A stretch of DNA of 64,000 nucleotides from Algiphilus sp022763315. GTDB taxonomy: Bacteria; Pseudomonadota; Gammaproteobacteria; Nevskiales; Nevskiaceae. Below the pieces are notes generated by a model. It saw nothing but the letters and a program-made list of their open reading frames with translations, did no database searches and had not been told where the DNA came from. Both the position numbers and the translations under genes were made by a program. This document shows, piece after piece, positions 16,779-25,323 of the stretch; within the stretch, counting starts at the first letter, position 1, and every line of letters starts with the position of its first letter. The DNA is taken from assembly GCF_965249985.1 (NCBI RefSeq), contig NZ_OZ252280.1, one strand, 5' to 3'.

Positions 16779-18668
16779 CTAGGCGCGACCGAGCTTGCTC
16801 GAGCGGTTGTCGCGTTCCTGATCCAGATCGCGGGCGCGCAGCCGCTTGTTGATGGCGCGCTGGATGCCGGCACTGTCCAGTCCGACATCGCTGAGTAGCT
16901 CCTCGCGACCGCCATGCTCCACGAATTCATCGGGCAGACCGAGTAGCATCAAGGGCACCTGCTCGTGCTGCGCCGCCAGCACTTCGGCCACGCCGGAGCC
17001 GGCACCGCCGGCGCGGACATTGTCCTCGATGGTGACCAGCAGATCGTGGGCCTGGGCGGCTTCCAGAATGGCTTCGTGGTCTAGCGGCTTGACGAAGCGC
17101 ATATCGATGACGGTGGCGTCCAGGATGTCGGCCGCCTCCAGCGCAGGGCCCACCATCGCACCGAAGGCCAGCATCGCGACGCGCGGTCTTCGATGTCCAC
17201 GCGCTTCACGCAGGACGCGGGCGCGACCCACGGTGAGCGGACGCGCTTCATTGTCGGCCGGCACGCCCAGCCCGGTGCCGCGGGGGTAGCGCACCGCGCT
17301 CGGTTGGTTCAGCGCCAGCCCCGTCGCCAGCATGCGTCGGCACTCGTTCTCGTCGCTGGGCGCCATTACCACCATATTCGGGATGCAGCGCAGATAGCTC
17401 AGGTCGAAAGCGCCGTGATGGGTGGCGCCATCAGCGCCGACCAGGCCGCCGCGGTCGATGGCGAACAAGACCGGAAGATTCTGGATGGCGACGTCGTGGA
17501 TGAGCTGGTCGTAGGCGCGCTGCAGAAAGGTCGAGTAGATCGCCACCACAGGCCGCAGCCCCTCGGTGGCAATGCCAGCGGCCAGCGTCACGGCATGCTG
17601 CTCGGCGATGGCCACGTCGATATAGCGGTCGGGAAACTCCTTGGCATAGCGCACTAGACCCGAGCCCTCGCGCATCGCTGGCGTGATCGCAATCAAGTCC
17701 GGATGGGTCGTCGCGGCATCGCACAGCCAATCGCCGAAGATCTGCGTATAGCTCGGAGCGCTCGCTGCCTTCTTCTCGGGGAAGGCGCCGGTGACCGGAT
17801 CAAAGCTGGTGACGCCGTGATACTTGATGGCGTCGCCCTCTGCTGGCGCGAAGCCCTTGCCCTTGGTGGTGACCACATGCAGGAATACCGGGCGTTCGCT
17901 GTCGCGATAGGTCAGCAAGGTGGGTAGCAGTGTTTGCAGATCGTGGCCATCGATCGGGCCGACGTAGTCGATACCGAAGGTGCGCACCCAGGCGCCGTGA
18001 TCATCCGGTTCGCCTTCGAGGGCCTCCACTGGCCGGCGCATATGCGGCGCGGCCGCGAGTTCCAGCCGGCGCATGGTGCGCGCGGAGTGACTGCGCAACG
18101 CGCCGACATTCTCAGAAATCGACATGTCGTTGTCGTTGAACACGATGAGCACGGGCAGCTGGGCATCGCCGATGTGGTTCATCGCTTCAAAAGCCATGCC
18201 GGCGGTCATGCCACCGTCGCCGATGACGGCAGCCACACGGCGTCGGGTTCCATGCACGCGTGTGGCGGCGGCCACGCCGGCGGCAGCGGACAACGAGGTG
18301 CTGGAATGGCCGGTACCGAAGACGTCGTAGCTGCTTTCGAGACGATGCGGAAATGGCGCCAGGCCGCGCCGTTTGCGGATGGTGCCCAGCGCGCCGCGAC
18401 GGCCGGTGAGCATCTTGTGCGCGTACGCCTGGTGACCCACGTCCCAGATGAGCCGGTCGTGCGGGGTGTTGAGGGCGTAATGCAGCGCCAGGGTGAGCTC
18501 CACGGTGCCCAGGTTGGCGGCAAAATGACCGCCGATGCGTCCCAGCGTTTCAATCAGGTAGCGGCGCATCTCCACCGACAGCGCAGGCAACTGATCGAGG
18601 GGGAGCGTACGGAGATCTTCGGGGGTGTTCACGCTTCCGAGAAGCGCGTATCCGGGCATATCAGCCAT
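16779..18668 (-). CDS. dxs: 1-deoxy-D-xylulose-5-phosphate synthase
   Basis: A 629-residue transketolase-like enzyme that condenses pyruvate and glyceraldehyde 3-phosphate, the first step of the MEP isoprenoid pathway. The thiamine diphosphate site shows DVGHQAYAHKMLTGR, GTGHSSTSLSAAAG and the GDGGMTAGMAFEA motif followed by NDNDMSIS. The second domain has DVAIAEQHAVTLAAG, and THHGAFDLSYLRCIPN is diagnostic. Length is within the normal 620-640. It is followed upstream by ispA and xseB in the common dxs-ispA-xseB order, though a 100-bp gap separates dxs from ispA. An ATG at 18659 is an alternative start. Confidence 0.97.
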   Translation of the reverse strand: MADMPGYALLGSVNTPEDLRTLPLDQLPALSVEMRRYLIETLGRIGGHFAANLGTVELTLALHYALNTPHDRLIWDVGHQAYAHKMLTGRRGALGTIRKRRGLAPFPHRLESSYDVFGTGHSSTSLSAAAGVAAATRVHGTRRRVAAVIGDGGMTAGMAFEAMNHIGDAQLPVLIVFNDNDMSISENVGALRSHSARTMRRLELAAAPHMRRPVEALEGEPDDHGAWVRTFGIDYVGPIDGHDLQTLLPTLLTYRDSERPVFLHVVTTKGKGFAPAEGDAIKYHGVTSFDPVTGAFPEKKAASAPSYTQIFGDWLCDAATTHPDLIAITPAMREGSGLVRYAKEFPDRYIDVAIAEQHAVTLAAGIATEGLRPVVAIYSTFLQRAYDQLIHDVAIQNLPVLFAIDRGGLVGADGATHHGAFDLSYLRCIPNMVVMAPSDENECRRMLATGLALNQPSAVRYPRGTGLGVPADNEARPLTVGRARVLREARGHRRPRVAMLAFGAMVGPALEAADILDATVIDMRFVKPLDHEAILEAAQAHDLLVTIEDNVRAGGAGSGVAEVLAAQHEQVPLMLLGLPDEFVEHGGREELLSDVGLDSAGIQRAINKRLRARDLDQERDNRSSKLGRA

Positions 18669-18768
18669 GGCAGAAAATGGCGACGAAACGTTGCGTATTA
18701 TCGCGCATTCGTGACGGCACTTTCACCTTTTGTCCGTCGCGGAGCAAAGATGCGGCGGTGCGGGCCTT

Positions 18769-19686
18769 TCAGGCGCGACGCTGCTCGATTTCGTCGATCA
18801 GGCTGCGCAGCGCGCTGCCGTCGGCATGGTTGGCGAGGCTGGCGCGCGCCTCCTCAAACAGCGCATCCACGCGGCGCCGGGCCTCGTGGACGCCGAGCAA
18901 GCCAGGGAAGGTGGCCTTGCCGGCGATACGGTCCTTGCCGCTGGTTTTGCCCAGGGTCTCGGTGGTGCCGTCGTTGTCGAGCAAGTCGTCCTGGATCTGG
19001 AAGGCGAGGCCGAGGTGCTTGACCGCACGTTCGATGGCCTCCACCTGTGCCGACGCCGCCTGAGGCGAACAGATCGCGGCCATGCGCGCGCAGGCAAGGA
19101 TCAGTTCGCCGGTCTTGTGCACGTGCAGCGATTCCAGTTCGGCGATGTCGATGGCGCGGCTTTCCGCCTCCAGATCCATCATCTGGCCACCGCACATGCC
19201 GCGGCTGCCGGCAGCCTGCGCCAGGATGCGTACGCAGTGCAGGCGCGCTGCGCCGTCGAAGTTGGCAGCATCCTCCGACAAGGGATGGGCGAGGTGCTCG
19301 AAAGCCGCGGTCTGCAGGGCGTCGCCGACCAATACGGCGGTGGCCTCATCCCAGGCGCGATGCACGGTGGGCTGTCCGCGGCGCAGATCGTCATCGTCCA
19401 TGCACGGCAGGTCGTCGTGCACCAGCGAGTATGCGTGCAGCAACTCCATCGCGGCGGCGCAGGCATCGAGAGCCGTGGCGGGCGCGTCGAGCAGATCGCC
19501 ACAGGCGTAAATCAGCAGCGCGCGAAGGCGCTTGCCGCCCTGCATCGCGTAGCGCATCGCCTCGTGTAGTCGTGGCGGCAGCGTGCCGGCGGCGGGCAGC
19601 GCCTGGTCGAGTCGTGCCTCGAGCCGCTGCAGCCGGCGGGTGCGCCAGGTCGCGATGTCGAAGCCGACAGCGATGGACTCGGTCAA
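18769..19686 (-). CDS. ispA: Farnesyl diphosphate synthase (short-chain (2E,6E)-polyprenyl synthase)
   Basis: A 305-residue prenyl synthase that makes FPP from IPP and DMAPP. The first aspartate-rich motif is DDLPCMDDDDLRRG, the second is FQIQDDLLD, and GGKRLRALL carries the IPP-binding arginines. I take the TTG at 19686 as start because it gives MTESIAVGFDIATW, overlaps the xseB stop as TTGA, and has GGAGGG seven bases upstream. Longer in-frame starts would run through xseB. Neighbours dxs and xseB support the assignment. Confidence 0.95.
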   Translation of the reverse strand: MTESIAVGFDIATWRTRRLQRLEARLDQALPAAGTLPPRLHEAMRYAMQGGKRLRALLIYACGDLLDAPATALDACAAAMELLHAYSLVHDDLPCMDDDDLRRGQPTVHRAWDEATAVLVGDALQTAAFEHLAHPLSEDAANFDGAARLHCVRILAQAAGSRGMCGGQMMDLEAESRAIDIAELESLHVHKTGELILACARMAAICSPQAASAQVEAIERAVKHLGLAFQIQDDLLDNDGTTETLGKTSGKDRIAGKATFPGLLGVHEARRRVDALFEEARASLANHADGSALRSLIDEIEQRRA

Positions 19687-19949
19687 TGCGCCTGCCCTCC
19701 GTCCTCTGCCGTACCCGCGTCCTGCAGCAGTGTGTTGACGCGTTGGGTGGCGTCTCGAAGGCGTTGCTCGCATTCTGCGGCAAGGGCCTGACCGCGCTCG
19801 AATTCCTGCAGCGTCGCCTCCAGCGGTAATTCGCCGGCCTCCATGCGCGAGACGATCTGTTCAAGCTGCTCCAGCAGCTGTTCGAAGCTGGGCTGTTCCT
19901 TCGTCTTTTCGGTCACTTCGGTCCCGCCAGGGTTAGACTTGCTCTTCAT
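19683..19949 (-). CDS. xseB: Exodeoxyribonuclease VII small subunit
   Basis: An 88-residue helical protein with the XseB core SFEQLLEQLEQIVSRMEAGE, then LPLEATLQEFERGQALAAEC. It binds the large subunit XseA to degrade single-stranded DNA into oligonucleotides. It is translationally linked to ispA through a 4-bp TTGA overlap, the usual order in Gammaproteobacteria. xseA is not in the window. Confidence 0.95.
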   Translation of the reverse strand: MKSKSNPGGTEVTEKTKEQPSFEQLLEQLEQIVSRMEAGELPLEATLQEFERGQALAAECEQRLRDATQRVNTLLQDAGTAEDGGQAH

Positions 19950-20084
19950 GCTGGTCTTTTACACGTCAGTGTGCGGAGTCTACCCAAAGCGCTGACCCCG
20001 CTCAGCATGCGTCCTCTTTCTTGGAGCTTGCTACCTGCGCGCGCCTCGGATACGTTGCCGCGCGCTCACGCTACGCTGGATGCC

Positions 20085-21968
20085 ATGAATCAATACCGCG
20101 CCGATGCCATCGAAGTGTTGACCGGGCTGGACCCGGTTCGTCGCCGACCCGGCATGTATACCGATACCGCCCGCCCCAACCATGTGGCGCAGGAGGTCAT
20201 CGACAATGCGGTGGACGAGGCGCTCGGCGGGCACGCCAAGTCGGTGGCGGTGACGCTGCACACGGACGGTTCGCTGTCCGTGGTGGACGACGGTCGCGGC
20301 ATGCCGGTGGATATCCACCCGGCGCACGGCGTGCCCGGTGTCGAGCTGATCATGACCCGCCTGCACGCGGGGGCGAAGTTCTCGAACAAGAATTACCAGT
20401 TCTCCGGCGGCCTGCACGGCGTCGGCGTCTCGGTCGTCAATGCCCTGTCCACGCGGCTCGAGGTCGAAGTCTGGCGGGATGGCACGCATTACCGCATGGC
20501 CTTCGCTGGGGGCGAGCGGGTGGAGCCCTTGGCGGCAGTGGGCGAGGTGGCCAAGTCGCGTCGCGGCACCGCCATTCATTTCTGGCCGGACGCGCAGTAT
20601 TTCGACTCGGTCAATTTCTCGCTGCCGCGCCTGCAGCGCAATCTGCGCGCCAAGGCGGTGCTCTGCCCGAACCTGCGGGTATCCCTCACCCAGGAAGCCA
20701 GTGGCGAGACGGAGGTCTGGCAGTACGCCAACGGTCTGCCGGACTATCTGCTGGATACCGTGGGCGATATCGAGACCCTTCCTTCGCAGCCCTTCACTGG
20801 CAGCATCAGCGGCGAGCGCGAGGCGGTGGAATGGGCGCTGCTGTGGGCCGATGCCAGCGAGGTTCCGCAAGAAAGCTACGTCAATCTCGTGCCCACCACT
20901 CAGGGCGGGACGCACGTCAACGGCCTGCGCACCGGGCTTACCGAGGCGATGCGTGAGTTCTGCGAATTCCGCAACCTGCTGCCGCGCAACGTGAAGATCA
21001 CACCGGAGGATGTCTGGAGTGGCTGCGCCTTCGTGTTGTCGCTGAAGATGCAGGACCCGATGTTCGCCGGCCAGACCAAGGAACGGCTGTCCTCCCGCGA
21101 GTCGGCCAGCTTCATCTCCGGCGTGGTGCACGATGCCTTCAGCCTGTGGCTGAACCAGAACAGCAGCACCGGTGAGGCGCTGGCGGAGCGCATCATCAAC
21201 AACGCGCAGCGCCGCCTGCGCGCCGCCAAGACGGTCACCCGCAAGCGCATCACGCAGGGCCCGGCGCTGCCGGGCAAGCTGGCCGACTGCGTGTCCTCCG
21301 ACCCGGCGCGTACCGAGCTGTTCCTGGTCGAGGGCGATTCGGCGGGCGGTTCGGCCAAGCAGGCGCGCGACCGCGACACCCAGGCGATCATGCCGCTGCG
21401 CGGCAAGATCCTGAATACCTGGGAGCTGGACGCACCGACCGCGATGAGCTCACAGGAGATCCACGACATCTCGGTGGCCATCGGCGTCGACCCCGGTTCC
21501 GACGATCTCAGCGGGCTGCGCTATGGCCGGGTCTGCGTGCTGGCCGACGCCGACTCCGACGGTCTGCACATCGCCACGCTGCTGTGCGCGCTTTTCCTGC
21601 GCCATTTCCGACCGCTGGTCGCGGCCGGCCACGTCTACATCGCCATGCCGCCGCTGTACCGGGTCGACGTCGGCAAGCAGGTCTTCTACGCGCTGGACGA
21701 AGGCGAGCGCGACGGCATTCTGGATCGCATCAAGGCCGAGAAGATCCGCGGTCAGGTGTCGGTCACGCGCTTCAAGGGGCTCGGTGAGATGAACCCCCTG
21801 CAGTTGCGGGAGACCACCATGGCGCCGGATACACGCCGACTGGTCCAACTCACGCTGGACGAAGAAGCCGCGCATGAGATGTTGAACATGCTGCTCGGCA
21901 AGAAACGTGCGTCGGATCGCCGAGCCTGGCTCGAAGCCAGCGGTGATCAGGCCGAAATTCCCGTTTAA
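20085..21968 (+). CDS. parE: DNA topoisomerase IV subunit B
   Basis: A 627-residue GHKL ATPase subunit of topoisomerase IV, which decatenates daughter chromosomes. The N-terminal ATPase has EVIDNAVDEALGG, DDGRGMPVDIHP and GGLHGVGVSVVNALS. The TOPRIM part has ELFLVEGDSAGGSAKQARDR and VLADADSDGLHI. Length is typical of ParE (about 630) and shorter than GyrB. The start MNQYRADAIEVLTGLD fits family N-termini; upstream in-frame ATGs (from 19971) give unconserved sequence. parC follows after 23 bp. Confidence 0.96.
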   Translation: MNQYRADAIEVLTGLDPVRRRPGMYTDTARPNHVAQEVIDNAVDEALGGHAKSVAVTLHTDGSLSVVDDGRGMPVDIHPAHGVPGVELIMTRLHAGAKFSNKNYQFSGGLHGVGVSVVNALSTRLEVEVWRDGTHYRMAFAGGERVEPLAAVGEVAKSRRGTAIHFWPDAQYFDSVNFSLPRLQRNLRAKAVLCPNLRVSLTQEASGETEVWQYANGLPDYLLDTVGDIETLPSQPFTGSISGEREAVEWALLWADASEVPQESYVNLVPTTQGGTHVNGLRTGLTEAMREFCEFRNLLPRNVKITPEDVWSGCAFVLSLKMQDPMFAGQTKERLSSRESASFISGVVHDAFSLWLNQNSSTGEALAERIINNAQRRLRAAKTVTRKRITQGPALPGKLADCVSSDPARTELFLVEGDSAGGSAKQARDRDTQAIMPLRGKILNTWELDAPTAMSSQEIHDISVAIGVDPGSDDLSGLRYGRVCVLADADSDGLHIATLLCALFLRHFRPLVAAGHVYIAMPPLYRVDVGKQVFYALDEGERDGILDRIKAEKIRGQVSVTRFKGLGEMNPLQLRETTMAPDTRRLVQLTLDEEAAHEMLNMLLGKKRASDRRAWLEASGDQAEIPV

Positions 21969-21991
21969 TCCCCGAGAGGGCGAGTGCATCC

Positions 21992-24262
21992 ATGAGTGAA
22001 GTTACCGAGGTCGCAGGCGACCACGAGCGCCTGCCGCTGCACGTCTTCGCCGAGAAGGCCTACCTCGACTATTCCATGTACGTCGTGCTGGACCGGGCGC
22101 TACCGCATCTGGCGGACGGCCTGAAGCCGGTGCAGCGGCGCATCATCTTCGCCATGCGTGAGTTGGCGCTGGGGCCGAATGCGAAGCCGAAAAAGTCGGC
22201 GCGCACCGTGGGCGATGTCATCGGCAAATATCACCCGCACGGTGATTCCGCCTGCTACGAAGCCATGGTCACCATGGCGCAGTCCTTCGCCTACCGCTAT
22301 CCGCTGGTCGATGGCCATGGCAACTGGGGCTCCCCGGACGACCCCAAGAGTTTCGCGGCCATGCGCTATACCGAGGCCAAGCTCGCGCCCTATGCACAGG
22401 CGCTGCTGTCCGAGCTGGATCAGGGCACGGTGGAGTGGATCGACAACTTCGACGGCTCGATGAAGGAGCCGGTGCTGTTGCCGGCGCGGCTGCCCAATAT
22501 CCTGGTCAATGGCACCACTGGCATCGCCGTCGGCATGGCGACCGATATCCCGCCGCATAATCTGCGCGAGCTGGTCGCGGCCTGTCTGCACCTGCTGGCC
22601 CATCCGGAGGCTGATACCGCGGCGCTGTGCGCCCATCTGCCGGCGCCGGATTTCCCGACCGGCTGCGAGATCATCACGCCACCGGAAGAACTGCGCAAAC
22701 TCTACGACAGCGGCGGCGGGCAGCTGCGTGCTCGCGCGCGTTGGGATCGCGAGGACGGCAACATCGTCGTCTCGCATCTGCCGCAGCAGGTCTCGCCGGC
22801 CCGCGTGCTCGAGCAGATCGCCGATCAGATGCGCGCCAAGAAGCTGCCGCTGGTCGAGGATCTGCGCGACGAATCCGACCATGAGAATCCGGTGCGCTTG
22901 GTCATCGTGCCGCGCAGCAACCGGGTCGATGTCGATGCGCTGATGGCGCATCTCTTCGCCACCACCGATCTGGAGAAGAGCTACCGCGTCAACCTCAACA
23001 TGATCGGCACGGATGGGCGGCCGCAGGTCAAGAATCTGCCGACGATCCTCGGTGAGTGGCTAGAGTGGCGCGAAGGCGTCCTGAAGCGCCGCCTGGAGCA
23101 CCGTCTGGAGAAGGTGCTCGCCCGGCTGCACGTGCTCGAAGGCTTGCTGACCGCCTTCCTCAATATCGAGGAAGTGATCCGCATCATTCGCTTCGAGGAC
23201 GAGCCCAAGCAGGTGCTGATGGAGACCTTCAGCCTGTCGGATCGGCAGGCGGAGGCGATTCTCGAACTCAAGCTGCGCCATCTGCAGAAGCTGGAGGAAA
23301 TGAAGATCCGCGGCGAGCAAGAGGAGCTCAATGCGGAGCGCGCCGCCCTTGAAAAGCGCCTGGCCAGCCGCGACGCCCTGCGTGCGCTGCTCGCCGAAGA
23401 GCTGGAAGCCGATGCCGAGGCCTACGGTGACGAGCGTCGCTGTCCGGTGGTGGAGCGCAGTGCCGCGCAGGCGCTGTCCGCCAGCGAGGTCGTGTCGGCG
23501 GAGAACATCACGGTGGTCCTGTCGCAGGCCGGGTGGATCCGCGCCGCCAAGGGGCACAGCGTGGATGCGGGCAATCTGTCCTACCGCGCCGGCGACGCCC
23601 TGCTACGTACCGCGGAAGGACGCAGCAACCAGACGCTGGTATTGCTCGCGAGCCAGGGGCGCAGCTACCAACTGCCGGCGCATTCGCTGGCCTCAGCGCG
23701 CGGTCAGGGAGAGCCCGTTTCGGGCCGCCTGGATCTCGGGGACAACGCACGCATGGTCGATGTGCTGCTGGGTGAAACCGAGCAGCGCTACCTGCTTGCC
23801 AGTGACGCCGGCTACGGCTTTGTCGCCAGGCTCGGCGAGCTGGCCACCCGCCAGCGTGCGGGCAAGGCCTGTCTGACCCTGCCGGACCGCGCGAAGGTGC
23901 TGCCGAGCTGCAGAATCCGGGACGCAGAGCAGCAACTGCTGGCCGTGGCCAGCACCGCCGGCCGCCTGCTCATCTTCCCGGTGGCCGATCTGCCGGAACT
24001 GGCGCGTGGCAAGGGCAACAAGCTGATCGGATTGCGGGACGAGGAAAAGGTGGCCGGCTTGGCCGTGGTGGACCCAGGGCAGGCCCTGGTCGTCACCAGT
24101 GGCAAGCGCACCTTGACCGTCAAATCCGCGGAAATCGAGGGATTCCAGGGGAATCGCGGCAGCCGCGGCAAACCGCTGCCGCGCGGCTTCCAGCGGGTGG
24201 ATGCGCTGGCGCCGGCACCGCCCCGATCACCTTCTGCTGCAGATCCGGAAACCGGGGCTTGA
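21992..24262 (+). CDS. parC: DNA topoisomerase IV subunit A
   Basis: A 756-residue DNA-cleaving subunit partnering with ParE. The winged-helix part has AYLDYSMYVVLDRALPHLAD, the quinolone-resistance-determining region is GKYHPHGDSACYEAMV, and the catalytic tyrosine is in AAMRYTEAKL. A coiled region at about 350-480 is followed by the C-terminal beta-pinwheel (about 500-740). The QRDR has Ser in the position usually occupied by the quinolone-contacting Ser (GDSA), so no classical resistance change is visible there. Forms a two-gene operon with parE. Confidence 0.96.
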   Translation: MSEVTEVAGDHERLPLHVFAEKAYLDYSMYVVLDRALPHLADGLKPVQRRIIFAMRELALGPNAKPKKSARTVGDVIGKYHPHGDSACYEAMVTMAQSFAYRYPLVDGHGNWGSPDDPKSFAAMRYTEAKLAPYAQALLSELDQGTVEWIDNFDGSMKEPVLLPARLPNILVNGTTGIAVGMATDIPPHNLRELVAACLHLLAHPEADTAALCAHLPAPDFPTGCEIITPPEELRKLYDSGGGQLRARARWDREDGNIVVSHLPQQVSPARVLEQIADQMRAKKLPLVEDLRDESDHENPVRLVIVPRSNRVDVDALMAHLFATTDLEKSYRVNLNMIGTDGRPQVKNLPTILGEWLEWREGVLKRRLEHRLEKVLARLHVLEGLLTAFLNIEEVIRIIRFEDEPKQVLMETFSLSDRQAEAILELKLRHLQKLEEMKIRGEQEELNAERAALEKRLASRDALRALLAEELEADAEAYGDERRCPVVERSAAQALSASEVVSAENITVVLSQAGWIRAAKGHSVDAGNLSYRAGDALLRTAEGRSNQTLVLLASQGRSYQLPAHSLASARGQGEPVSGRLDLGDNARMVDVLLGETEQRYLLASDAGYGFVARLGELATRQRAGKACLTLPDRAKVLPSCRIRDAEQQLLAVASTAGRLLIFPVADLPELARGKGNKLIGLRDEEKVAGLAVVDPGQALVVTSGKRTLTVKSAEIEGFQGNRGSRGKPLPRGFQRVDALAPAPPRSPSAADPETGA

Positions 24263-24320
24263 ATTTGCCGGTCTAAGCCGCACTTCTTCAACGTTCACCT
24301 CAGAGAGGCTCAAGCAACAC

Positions 24321-25208
24321 ATGAAGCGCATCTTCTTGTTTGTGATGACCAACATCGCGATCCTCGCCGTGTTGTCGGTGGCGTGGTTCGTGATTTCCAG
24401 CTTTTTCGGCCTGGATCCGATGCAGACCGCGCAGGGCGGGCTGAACTACGTCACGCTGCTGGTCTTTGCGACCATTTTCGGTTTCGGCGGCGCTTTCATT
24501 TCCCTGTGGCTTTCCAAGCCTATCGCCAAGTGGTCCACTGGCGCCAAGGTGATCAGCCAGCCGAGCAACTCGGCGGAAGCCTGGCTGGTGAATACGGTGC
24601 AGCGTCAGGCCCGCCAGGCAGGCATCGGCATGCCGGAAGTGGCGATCTTCGACTCTCCCGAACCCAATGCCTTTGCCACCGGTGCGACCAAGAACAGCTC
24701 GCTGGTGGCCGTGTCCACGGGGCTGCTGCAGGGCATGAAGCAGGACGAGGTCGAGGCGGTGCTCGGCCATGAAGTGAGCCACATCGCCAATGGCGACATG
24801 GTGACACTGACCCTGATCCAGGGCGTGCTCAATACCTTCGTGATCTTCCTGTCGCGCGTGATCGGGCATTTCATCGATCGCGTCATCCTGAAAAACGAGC
24901 AGGGCTACGGTATCGGCTACTTCGTATCGGTGATCGTGCTGCAGATCATCCTCGGCATCGCCGCCTCGGCCGTGGTCTGCTGGTTCTCGCGTCGTCGCGA
25001 ATTCCGTGCGGACGCGGGCGGCGCCAAGCTCGCCGGCAAGCGCAAGATGGTGGACGCATTGGCGCGGCTGCAGAGCTATCAGGGCGGCCAGAGCCGGCTT
25101 CCGGAGCAAATGTCGGCCTTCGGCATCCGTGGCGGCGCCATGGCCAAGATGTTTTCGACCCACCCGCCGCTGGAGGCCCGCATCGCGGCCTTGCAGAACG
25201 CGGCTTGA
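24321..25208 (+). CDS. htpX: Membrane zinc metalloprotease HtpX
   Basis: A 295-residue M48 protease of the inner membrane that degrades misfolded membrane proteins. Two N-terminal transmembrane segments (about 3-25 and 38-58) precede the zinc motif HEVSH near residue 153, and a second hydrophobic pair lies at about 160-215. The third ligand Glu is in RRREFRADAGGAKLAG. The N-terminus MKRIFLFVMTN is the family standard and sets the start at 24321. It lies 58 bp after parC and ends at a GC-rich hairpin. Confidence 0.95.
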   Translation: MKRIFLFVMTNIAILAVLSVAWFVISSFFGLDPMQTAQGGLNYVTLLVFATIFGFGGAFISLWLSKPIAKWSTGAKVISQPSNSAEAWLVNTVQRQARQAGIGMPEVAIFDSPEPNAFATGATKNSSLVAVSTGLLQGMKQDEVEAVLGHEVSHIANGDMVTLTLIQGVLNTFVIFLSRVIGHFIDRVILKNEQGYGIGYFVSVIVLQIILGIAASAVVCWFSRRREFRADAGGAKLAGKRKMVDALARLQSYQGGQSRLPEQMSAFGIRGGAMAKMFSTHPPLEARIAALQNAA

Positions 25209-25246
25209 TCGGACGCTGCCGCGATCCAGCGGCGGAAGGATGTGCC

Positions 25247-25277
25247 AGGCCGTGCCCGCATGCTGCGGGCGCGGCCT
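25247..25277. terminator. Hairpin between convergent htpX and the FimX-like gene
   Basis: A 14-bp stem AGGCCGTGCCCGCA / TGCGGGCGCGGCCT (one T-G pair) with a TGC loop lies 38 bases after the htpX stop. Only a weak T-rich stretch follows on the plus strand, so it is a probable, possibly bidirectional, terminator. Confidence 0.55.
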
Positions 25278-25323
25278 TTCGCTATTCGGGGCGCAGGGCG
25301 TGGCGCCGCTGGTGGCCTCCGTT